From the NCBI GenBank assembly GCA_035310015.1, contig DATGEO010000092.1:1-43143 (forward strand): 43,143 nt of DNA. The letters run 5' to 3'. The translations under genes were made by a program, and so were the position numbers. Positions 15,492-22,102 of this stretch are shown one piece after another. Position 1 is the first letter of the stretch, and every line of letters begins with the position of its first letter. The notes beneath the pieces are model-generated. The model did no database searches. It was not told the origin of the DNA and saw only the letters and a program-made list of their open reading frames with translations. The stretch comes from DATGEO01 sp035310015 (GTDB lineage Bacteria; Chloroflexota; Dormibacteria; Dormibacterales; Dormibacteraceae).

Positions 15492-17195
15492 ATGACGCGC
15501 ACGTCGGACGGGCGGTGGATCCGGCGCTTCTTCGGCGGCCTGCTCGCGATCATCGGTTGCTTCGACGTCATCGGCTCGCTGACCGCGCATCACCCGCTGC
15601 GCAGCCAGGTGCTCGAGTCGCTGCTGCCGGCGGACGTGAGCTTCGGCGGCCGCACGGGCACGGTCATCGCCGGCCTGGCGCTCCTGCTGCTGGCGTTCGG
15701 CGTCGCGCGGGGCCGGCGAGCCGCATGGCAGCTGACGATGATCGCCCTCGTCGCGTCGGTGATCTTCCACGTGGTCAAGGACCTCGACATCGAGGAGGCG
15801 GCCCTCGCCGCCTGGGTCGCCGGGGGGCTCTGGTGGATGCGCCGGCACTTCCGCGCCGCGTCTGACGTCGCGAGCATGCGGCGCGGGGTCGCGATCCTGT
15901 TCGCGGGCGTCCTGCTCGCGGCCGCCTACGGCATCGCCGGCGTCTGGCTGCTGCGCACCGAGCTCCGCCCCGGGTTTGAGCTGCCGCGCGCGGTCCTGAA
16001 CCTGGTGCGATCGCTCGCGCAGCAGTCGGCGGCCTACGACGCGCTGACGGATCGCGCCGCGTGGTTCCTGGGCTCTCTGCCGTGGATCGCTTACGGCCTC
16101 GTGATGCTGGGTCTGCTGCTCCTGCTGCGGCCGGTCGTCGCGCCCGCGGCCGGCGCGGCGGAGCGCGAGCGCCTGCGTGCCGTCATCGAGAGGTGGGGAT
16201 GGAACCCGATCAGCCACCTGGCGCTGGACGGCCCGCTGAGCCATTTCTGGATCGACGACGAGAGCTGCATCGCGTACAGGGTTCGGGGCACCTCCGCGAT
16301 CGCCCTCGGCGATCCGATAGCGCCGCCGGATCGCCGTGAGGAATCGGTGCAGCGATTCGTGCGCTACTGCGACGAACAGGGATGGAACTGCGCGTTCTAC
16401 GCCATCGCGGAGGCCGGGCCGTATCGCGCGCAGGGTTTCACGCTCGTGCCGATCGGCTCCGACGCGATCGTCAGCACCGCCGGGTTCGATCTGAAGGGCC
16501 GGCGCCGGGCATCGATCCGGTACGCCGTGAGGCACTGCGAGCGCCTCGGCCTCACTTTCCGATTCATCTCCGGTCCGGACGCGCTGGCGTCGCACGCCCA
16601 GCAGATCTCCGAGGTGTCGGGCGCGTGGCTCGGGGGCGGCAAGGGCCCGGAGCTTGGGTTCAGCCTCGGCGGACTGACGACGCTGCGCGATCCGGACGTC
16701 ACCGTCGGCCTCGCGCTCGACCCCGGCGGCGTGCTGCACGGGTTCGTCAGCTGGCTGCCGGTCCCGGCGCGGAAGGCGTGGACGCTCGACCTGATGCGGC
16801 GGCGCCCCGACGGTGTGCCTGGAGTGATGGAGGCGCTGATCGCGGCCTCGATTCAAGAGGCCGCGGCGCGCGGCATCGGCGAGGTGAGCCTCGGCCTCGC
16901 GCCTCTGAGCCTCGAGGGGGCGTCCGGCGACCGCGCCTACCGCGCGCTGAAGGACGTGTATGCGGGCATCGACCGCTTTCGTCGCAGCCGCAGCCTGCGT
17001 CACTTCAAGGCGAAATTCCTGCCGGAGTGGGAGGGCCGGTACGTGGCGGTGTCGAGCGCGCCGGCCGTACCTGAGGTCCTGCTGGCGCTGCTCCTGGTGC
17101 ACCTGCCGCCGACCTCGTGGCTGGCGCTGCGCCTGCGCGCGCTCGCGCCGCGGCGGCGGCGGCCACAGAGTCATCGCTGGGTTGGGGCCGGCTGA
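15492..17195 (+). CDS. Phosphatidylglycerol lysyltransferase-like protein (MprF/LysX C-terminal domain)
   Basis: 567-residue membrane protein: about six to seven TMs in residues 10-220, then a soluble DUF2156 (MprF synthase-like) domain to the end. The soluble part starts at ERWGWNPISHLALDGPLSHFW and contains IALGDPIAPPDRREE, GRRRASIRYAVRHCERLGL and FKAKFLPEWEGRYVAVS, typical of aminoacyl-phosphatidylglycerol synthases that transfer lysine or alanine from tRNA to membrane lipid. The N-terminal flippase part is shorter than in staphylococcal MprF. The ATG at 15492 gives a positive-inside first TM. Whether it aminoacylates lipids is inferred from the domain. Confidence 0.8.
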   Translation: MTRTSDGRWIRRFFGGLLAIIGCFDVIGSLTAHHPLRSQVLESLLPADVSFGGRTGTVIAGLALLLLAFGVARGRRAAWQLTMIALVASVIFHVVKDLDIEEAALAAWVAGGLWWMRRHFRAASDVASMRRGVAILFAGVLLAAAYGIAGVWLLRTELRPGFELPRAVLNLVRSLAQQSAAYDALTDRAAWFLGSLPWIAYGLVMLGLLLLLRPVVAPAAGAAERERLRAVIERWGWNPISHLALDGPLSHFWIDDESCIAYRVRGTSAIALGDPIAPPDRREESVQRFVRYCDEQGWNCAFYAIAEAGPYRAQGFTLVPIGSDAIVSTAGFDLKGRRRASIRYAVRHCERLGLTFRFISGPDALASHAQQISEVSGAWLGGGKGPELGFSLGGLTTLRDPDVTVGLALDPGGVLHGFVSWLPVPARKAWTLDLMRRRPDGVPGVMEALIAASIQEAAARGIGEVSLGLAPLSLEGASGDRAYRALKDVYAGIDRFRRSRSLRHFKAKFLPEWEGRYVAVSSAPAVPEVLLALLLVHLPPTSWLALRLRALAPRRRRPQSHRWVGAG

Positions 17196-17218
17196 GCCTT
17201 ACTCTATTCAGCGTCGAT

Positions 17219-17446
17219 ATGCGGGCCTACATGTTCATCAACGCGATGCGGGGCCAGTCGCTGGGGCTGATCAAGGCCATCCGGTCGGTCGAAGGCGTGA
17301 CCGGCGCGGACGCCATCACCGGCGACTACGACATAGTCGCGTCGGTCGAGGCGAAAGACCTCACCGAGCTGCGGCAGACCATGGCCGGCGTGCAGTCGAT
17401 GGACGGGATTCTGAAGACGACCACCTGCATGGTCCTCTCCGACTAA
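17219..17446 (+). CDS. Stand-alone Lrp/AsnC ligand-binding (RAM) domain protein
   Basis: 75 residues, consisting only of the Lrp/AsnC effector-binding RAM domain (ACT-like beta-alpha-beta-beta-alpha-beta fold): AYMFINAMRGQSLGLIKAI, SVEGVTGADAITGDYDIVASVEA, TMAGVQSMDGILKTTTCMVL. There is no DNA-binding helix-turn-helix. Such SARD proteins bind amino acids and form oligomers. Its stop is 3 nt before a leucine-rich leader peptide and 140 nt before leuA, so a role in sensing a branched-chain amino acid is likely. A weak -10 (TACTCT, 17200-17205) precedes it. Confidence 0.82.
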   Translation: MRAYMFINAMRGQSLGLIKAIRSVEGVTGADAITGDYDIVASVEAKDLTELRQTMAGVQSMDGILKTTTCMVLSD

Positions 17447-17449
17447 GAT

Positions 17450-17491
17450 ATGCGGACCTTGACGCTCTTCTCCGGACTGCTTCTTACGTAG
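17450..17491 (+). CDS. leuL: Leucine-rich leader peptide of leuA
   Basis: 13-codon open frame MRTLTLFSGLLLT ending in TAG, with five Leu codons including a run of three (CTG CTT CTT). It is followed at once by a hairpin and a terminator-like stem and then leuA, the standard layout of ribosome-mediated attenuation. No clear Shine-Dalgarno; its ATG is 3 nt after the stop of the RAM gene, so translation may be coupled. Confidence 0.75.
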   Translation: MRTLTLFSGLLLT

Positions 17492-17559
17492 GCGAGCACC
17501 CAGTGGGTGCTCGCGAAAAGACCTCCTGCGGTCGCGTGGACCCGGGAGGTCTTTCATTT
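17492..17559 (+). terminator. leuA transcription attenuator
   Basis: Two stems follow the leader stop codon. Stem 1: GCGAGCACCC (17492-17501), loop AGT, GGGTGCTCGC (17505-17514), 10 perfect pairs. Stem 2: AAAGACCTCC (17517-17526) with GGAGGTCTTT (17545-17554), followed by CATTTATCC, the terminator. The 3' arm of stem 1 can also pair imperfectly with CGCGTGGACCC (17533-17543), a candidate alternative fold. Low leucine should stall ribosomes in the leader and allow read-through to leuA. Confidence 0.72.
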
Positions 17560-17585
17560 ATCCCCCCAAAACGGAGGCCCGCCAC

Positions 17586-19307
17586 ATGAAGAAGATGCCG
17601 ACCAGAAAGTACCGGCCCTACCCGCCGGTGGACCTGCCGGACCGCAGGTGGCCGGAGCGCGCCATCACCAAGGCGCCGGTCTGGTGCAGCGTCGACCTGC
17701 GCGACGGTAACCAGGCGCTCATCGACCCGATGGACGTCACCCGCAAGCGCCGCCTCTTCGAGCTCCTCGTGCGCATGGGCTTCAAGGAGATCGAGGTGGG
17801 CTTTCCGTCCTCGTCGCAGCCGGACTTCAACTTCGTCCGCCTGCTGATCGAGGAGGACCTGATCCCGGCGGACGTGACCATCCAGGTCCTGACCCAGGCG
17901 CGTGACGAGCTGATCGAGCGCACCTTCGAGAGCCTGGCGGGCGCTCGGAAGGTGATCGTCCACCTCTACAACTCCACCTCGACCCTGCAGCGCCGTGTCG
18001 TCTTCGGCCTGGACAAAGAAGGCATCACCGGCATCGCCGTGCGCGGCGCCGAGCTGATCAAGCGGCTGGCCTCCGACCATCGCGGCACCGAGTTCGTCTT
18101 CGAGTACTCGCCGGAGAGCTTCACCGGCACCGAGCTCGACTACGCCAAGCAGATCTGCGAGGCGGTCATGGACGTCTGGCGGCCGACGCCCGAGCACAAG
18201 GTGATCCTCAACCTGCCGGCCACGGTGGAGATGAGCACGCCGAACATCTACGCCGACCAGATCGAGTGGTGCGACCGCAACTTCCGTGACCGCGACAGCT
18301 TCATCCTCAGCGTCCACCCCCACAACGACCGAGGCAGCGCCGTGGCCGCCACCGAGCTGGCGATGCTGGCCGGCGCGGAGCGCGTAGAGGGCACCCTGTT
18401 CGGCAACGGCGAGCGCACCGGCAACGTCGACCTGGTCACTCTGGCGATGAACCTGTTCACCCAGGGCGTCGACCCGGGCCTGGACATCACCAACATCGAC
18501 GAGCTGAGGCGCGTGGTCGAGGCGTGCAACCAGCTGCCCATCCATCCGCGCCACCCGTATGTCGGCGAGCTGGTCTACACCGCCTTCTCCGGATCGCACC
18601 AGGACGCGATCAAAAAGGGGATGGAGGCGCGTGCGGCCTCCAACAGCGAGATCTGGGAGGTGCCCTACCTGCCGATCGACCCGCACGACGTGGGCCGCAC
18701 CTATGAGGCGATCATCCGCGTCAACAGCCAGTCGGGCAAGGGCGGGGTCGCCTACATCCTCAAGAACGACTACCACCTGGACCTGCCGCGCCGGCTCCAG
18801 ATCGAGTTCATGCGGGTGATCCAGGAGATCACCGACGTCACCGGCAAGGAGATCACCCCGCCGGAGATCTGGAACGCCTTCGAGTCGACCTACCTCGCGC
18901 CGGCCGACGGGCTGCAGCTGCTCGAGCACGACACCAGCGACCACGCCGGCGGCGCCGGCGCCGACCGGACCCGGCTCCAGGCGCTCGTGAGGGTGGCGGG
19001 CGAGCCGCAGACGATCTCCGGGAAGGGCAACGGCCCGATCGCGGCCTTCACCGACGCCCTGGCGCGAGAGTGCGGCATCGAGATCCGGGTCGTGGACTAC
19101 GTCGAGCACGCCGTCGGCGCGGGGGCCGACGCGACCGCCGTCGCCTACGTCGAGGCCACCGGCCAGGGCGTGGGCGCGCTGTGGGGCGTGGGCATGAGCC
19201 CGAACATCCTCACCGCCTCACTCCGGGCGGTGGTCAGCGCCGTGAACCGCATCCAGGCCAAGAGTTTGTTGTCCATCCACAAGACCGAGGCGGCGACGAA
19301 GCTGTAG
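17586..19307 (+). CDS. leuA: 2-isopropylmalate synthase (actinobacterial type)
   Basis: 573-residue enzyme that condenses 2-ketoisovalerate with acetyl-CoA in the first step of leucine synthesis. The HMGL-like TIM barrel begins WCSVDLRDGNQALIDPMD; MGFKEIEVGFPSSSQPDF, SVHPHNDRGSAVAATELA and GTLFGNGERTGNVDLVTLAMN contain the catalytic and metal ligands (D of RDGNQ, H-x-H of HPHND). The C-terminal 150 residues form the allosteric LeuA dimer domain, from NDYHLDLPRR to the end. Length matches the long actinobacterial form. GGAGG lies 8 nt before the ATG, just after the attenuator. Confidence 0.93.
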   Translation: MKKMPTRKYRPYPPVDLPDRRWPERAITKAPVWCSVDLRDGNQALIDPMDVTRKRRLFELLVRMGFKEIEVGFPSSSQPDFNFVRLLIEEDLIPADVTIQVLTQARDELIERTFESLAGARKVIVHLYNSTSTLQRRVVFGLDKEGITGIAVRGAELIKRLASDHRGTEFVFEYSPESFTGTELDYAKQICEAVMDVWRPTPEHKVILNLPATVEMSTPNIYADQIEWCDRNFRDRDSFILSVHPHNDRGSAVAATELAMLAGAERVEGTLFGNGERTGNVDLVTLAMNLFTQGVDPGLDITNIDELRRVVEACNQLPIHPRHPYVGELVYTAFSGSHQDAIKKGMEARAASNSEIWEVPYLPIDPHDVGRTYEAIIRVNSQSGKGGVAYILKNDYHLDLPRRLQIEFMRVIQEITDVTGKEITPPEIWNAFESTYLAPADGLQLLEHDTSDHAGGAGADRTRLQALVRVAGEPQTISGKGNGPIAAFTDALARECGIEIRVVDYVEHAVGAGADATAVAYVEATGQGVGALWGVGMSPNILTASLRAVVSAVNRIQAKSLLSIHKTEAATKL

Positions 19308-19320
19308 GATGCGGGTTCCA

Positions 19321-19386
19321 ATGTCGCGCCACCTCCTCGTAGCGGTACTCCTCATCGACCTCCGCAGGGGGGCTGTCGCGACCTAG
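19321..19386 (+). CDS. ilvL: Branched-chain leader peptide of the ilv-type attenuator
   Basis: 21-codon open frame starting MSRHLLVAVLLIDL and ending in TAG. Nine of 21 residues are Leu, Val or Ile, clustered in codons 5-14. It lies 13 nt after leuA. A -10-like TAGGAT (19305-19310) overlaps the leuA stop. The composition and the terminator that follows identify it as a leader peptide that senses all three branched-chain amino acids. Confidence 0.78.
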   Translation: MSRHLLVAVLLIDLRRGAVAT

Positions 19387-19442
19387 CCGGCAAGCTGGAA
19401 CGAGACGCCAAGGCCCCTGCGAGAAGCGGGGGCCTTTTCTTT
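19363..19442 (+). terminator. ilv-type transcription attenuator with mutually exclusive folds
   Basis: Terminator: AAGGCCCCTGC (19410-19420), loop GAGAA, GCGGGGGCCTT (19426-19436), then TTTTCTTT-like tail (19435-19442), an 11-pair stem with one G-U. Antiterminator: CGCAGGGG inside the leader frame (19363-19370) is exactly complementary to CCCCTGCG (19414-19421), the 5' arm of the terminator. Ribosomes stalled on the Leu/Val/Ile codons just upstream would leave CGCAGGGG free to block the terminator. Read directly from sequence; the mechanism follows classical ilv/leu attenuation. Confidence 0.78.
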
Positions 19443-19476
19443 GTCCGCCCAAAGAAATTTCAAGGAGAGACCAGAA

Positions 19477-21246
19477 GTGAGCACAGCCGTCCGACCGATC
19501 ACCAAAACGGAGCTGGACCGGTCCAGCGGCAACTTCGCGCTCATCGACACCCTGCGCAGGTGGGGCGTCACGTTCTTCTCCGGCGTCAACGGCGGCGGGC
19601 TCATCCACGTCACCAAGCACCTCGAGCCGTACCTCGGCGTCCGGCACTCGGGCGACGCCGTTCCCCGCATGCAGACGATGGGCGAGTACGTCGCCGGGTT
19701 CGTGCCGCTCGGTTACTACCTCGCGTCAGGCCGGGTCGCCGGCTGTCTGACCACGACCGGCGCCGCGACGAAGCTCGGGTCTTCTGGGATCACGGACGCC
19801 AAGCTGCACAACATCCCGGCGGTCTACATCGTCGCCCTCAACTCGACGCTGTCCATCGGCCGTTCGCCGCTGCAGGACGTGTCCGAGCACGGCATGAACA
19901 TCGTCCCCCAGCTGCGCGCCGAGCTCGGCGACGCGTGCATCGTGATCGACGACATCAGCAAGCTCGGCGACCAGCTCGAGCTCGCGCAGTCGATCCTCGC
20001 CGAGTCGAAGCCTGTGGCGATCGCGTTCCACCCGGACGTCCTTTCCCAGAACGTCGAGGTCGACGTTCCGCGACGCGAGCGGCCGCGCCTCCTCGACCAG
20101 ATCGACGCCGATCGCTTCATCAACGAGTTCCCGGAGATCTCCCGCGGGCGGCGCGTGATCATCTACGCCGGCGCCGAGGCGGCGCGTTGCCCCGGCATCA
20201 CCGAGCTCACGACGCGGCTGTCGGAGCTGCTGCAGGCGCCGACCGTCTGGTCGGTGAACGGGGCGAACGCCATATCGCCAGACAACCGCTACGGGTTCGG
20301 CTACATCTCCTTCGGCGGGAACGACGAGGCGATGAAGCTGTGGCGGTCGATGAAGTCCGACGACATCGTGATCTCACTCGGTTTCGACTCGGGCGAGTAC
20401 TCGCTGAACCTCGGTTCCATCCCCGCCGGCCACGTGTGGCACTTCACCTCGTGGAACGAACCCTACGGACACATCGAGGGCGACTTCCGGCATCGCGTCG
20501 ACGGCGACTACCGCGTGGTGCGGGGCGACATCGAGCAGACGCTCGAGTACGTGCTGCCGCGGCTCAAGGACAAGATCAGCGGCCGCCCGCACGTCGACCT
20601 ACCCAAGAACCTGAACACGCGCACCATCTCGCGCGACGTGCGGCCCGGGTGCGTCGACGCGGTCGAGTTCTACGGCGAGCTGCACCGGTCGTGGCGGCCG
20701 CACAGCATCGGCTTCGACGACGTCTGCACGGCCTACAAGGACCGGCAGTATGTGGCCCAGCGGCCGCATCCGTCGATTCCTTTCCACACCGTGCACGACG
20801 GGTCGGCGATGGGCGGCGCGTTCGGCCTGGGCGTCGGCGCCCGCGCGGCGGACCCGTCGCTGCACACGTTCGTCTTCTCGGGAGACGGCTGCTGGCGCCT
20901 CTACGGCGGCGCGCTGGCCGAGGCCGCGAACCTCGGGATGAACCTCTTCATCATCAACAACGGCCGCTACGCGATCGTCGACAAGGGCCTCGAGGTCGTC
21001 ATTCCCGACTGGGAGAAGGAGCGCTACCACGGCGTCCTGCCGAACATCGACTTCGTGGCCGCGGCCAAGGCGCACGGCTGGGACGGGTACCGCCTGCGTC
21101 CCGACCTGGGCAACCTCGACGACATCCTGGAGGCGTGCTACGCGGCCAAGGGCCAATCGATCCTGGTCGACGTGCCCATCGACGCCGACCAGGTGATCGG
21201 GCTCAACCCGCGGCTGTACAACCTGACGACGGATACGTACCTGTAA
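19477..21246 (+). CDS. ThDP-dependent enzyme, candidate non-canonical acetolactate synthase
   Basis: 589-residue ThDP enzyme. The N-terminal PYR domain has GEYVAGF with Glu70 at the place of the ThDP-activating Glu, then CLTTTGAATKLGSSGITDAK instead of the usual TSGPGATN. The C-terminal PP domain has GDG (469-471) and NN (494-495), the ThDP/Mg2+ motif. It lacks the well-conserved acetolactate synthase signatures, so by sequence alone it is an unassigned ThDP decarboxylase/synthase. Its position after leuA and, above all, the Leu/Val/Ile leader and attenuator directly upstream argue for acetolactate synthesis in valine/leucine/isoleucine production. No ilvN small subunit is adjacent. The GTG at 19477 has AAGGAG 9 nt upstream. 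Sulfopyruvate or phosphonopyruvate decarboxylase-like activity is the alternative. Confidence 0.75.
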   Translation: MSTAVRPITKTELDRSSGNFALIDTLRRWGVTFFSGVNGGGLIHVTKHLEPYLGVRHSGDAVPRMQTMGEYVAGFVPLGYYLASGRVAGCLTTTGAATKLGSSGITDAKLHNIPAVYIVALNSTLSIGRSPLQDVSEHGMNIVPQLRAELGDACIVIDDISKLGDQLELAQSILAESKPVAIAFHPDVLSQNVEVDVPRRERPRLLDQIDADRFINEFPEISRGRRVIIYAGAEAARCPGITELTTRLSELLQAPTVWSVNGANAISPDNRYGFGYISFGGNDEAMKLWRSMKSDDIVISLGFDSGEYSLNLGSIPAGHVWHFTSWNEPYGHIEGDFRHRVDGDYRVVRGDIEQTLEYVLPRLKDKISGRPHVDLPKNLNTRTISRDVRPGCVDAVEFYGELHRSWRPHSIGFDDVCTAYKDRQYVAQRPHPSIPFHTVHDGSAMGGAFGLGVGARAADPSLHTFVFSGDGCWRLYGGALAEAANLGMNLFIINNGRYAIVDKGLEVVIPDWEKERYHGVLPNIDFVAAAKAHGWDGYRLRPDLGNLDDILEACYAAKGQSILVDVPIDADQVIGLNPRLYNLTTDTYL

Positions 21247-21250
21247 ACCT

Positions 21251-21308
21251 GGTTTGCATGCAATTCCGGGCCTCCTGACCCGGATAACGTGCCGTTTGCA
21301 TGCAAACC
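21251..21308. repeat. Nested inverted repeats (probable bidirectional terminator)
   Basis: GGTTTGCATGCAA (21251-21263) and TTGCATGCAAACC (21296-21308) are perfect 13-bp inverted arms. Inside them TCCGGG (21265-21270) pairs with CCCGGA (21279-21284). The element fills the gap between the convergent ThDP gene and the AbiEi-like gene. Each outer arm is itself palindromic (TTGCATGCAA), so it could also be a protein-binding site. Confidence 0.6.
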
Positions 21309-21315
21309 CCGTGGC

Positions 21316-22044
21316 TCAGGGAGTCAGTGACCCGCGAACGAGGCTCACGACTGCCTCCGGCGCGCCGTAGATGTCGCCCGCAGTGAAACGAAGGAGGCGG
21401 ACACCAGCGCGGAGGAGGCGGTTCTGGCGCCGGTTGTCTTCAGCGAGAGACCGCCGGTGGACGCCACCGTCATATTCGAGCCCCAGGCGCTGCGCCCTGT
21501 AGAAAAGGTCTGGGCGCCCAGCAAACTTTCCCGATGAGTCGTAGATCGCGACCTGCGCCTCTGGCCTGGGCAGACCAGCGAGCACAAGGAGCATGCGAAG
21601 GCGCGTTTCCATCGCTGATTCCGAACACGGCTCCATATGGTTCACGACCCGGCGCAGCTTGGCCACCCCGTACAGGCCGCTCGACTCCGACACGTACCTT
21701 CGTAGGGAGTCCGGTGCGATGACACCCGCGTGAAGTGCCATGTCGGTCATTACCACGGCCTCAGTGAGCTCGCGACGAATGGCAACATCTCGAAGCGTCC
21801 GCAGAATCGATGTCGCGCGAAGCCCGCGGAGCTCAACTACCTCGTCGTCGGCGAGTGCTGAGCGCCTGAGCGCCATGCCCGTGCGTGCGGCCTGGTGTCC
21901 ATCGTTGGGCACCGTGACGTCAATCGGATCGCACGGCGAGACGTCCAGGCCATGCAGCCACGCGGCGGTCGCGCCGGAAAAGACCGCCGATGCCGGCAGC
22001 CGGCGGAGCGCCAACTCGAGCTTGGCTCGCGGCGTCTGAACCAT
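21316..22044 (-). CDS. AbiEi-like/DUF559 protein
   Basis: 242-residue protein of a kind frequent in actinobacteria. The N-terminal part (residues 10-130: AVFSGATAAWLHGLD, SILRTLRDVAIRRELTEAVVMTDMAL) resembles the C-terminal region of AbiEi antitoxins. The C-terminal part (140-240: GRPDLFYRAQRLGLEYDGGVH, NRLLRAGVRLLRFTAGDI) resembles the DUF559/Vsr-like nuclease fold with a D-x(n)-E-x-D pattern. No AbiEii toxin is adjacent. It interrupts the biosynthetic cluster and may be a later insertion. Whether it cuts DNA is unknown. Confidence 0.7.
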   Translation of the reverse strand: MVQTPRAKLELALRRLPASAVFSGATAAWLHGLDVSPCDPIDVTVPNDGHQAARTGMALRRSALADDEVVELRGLRATSILRTLRDVAIRRELTEAVVMTDMALHAGVIAPDSLRRYVSESSGLYGVAKLRRVVNHMEPCSESAMETRLRMLLVLAGLPRPEAQVAIYDSSGKFAGRPDLFYRAQRLGLEYDGGVHRRSLAEDNRRQNRLLRAGVRLLRFTAGDIYGAPEAVVSLVRGSLTP

Positions 22045-22102
22045 CCACGCAGAATCCGGCGTGGGTACCCCGGTCGGGAACTCTGCTTGTTGAGGTCGAC
22101 CG

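Noticed and set aside
17447..17585. T-box riboswitch before leuA
   Set aside because: No T-box-like conserved stretch or stem I features were seen, while a leucine-rich translated leader and terminator explain the region.
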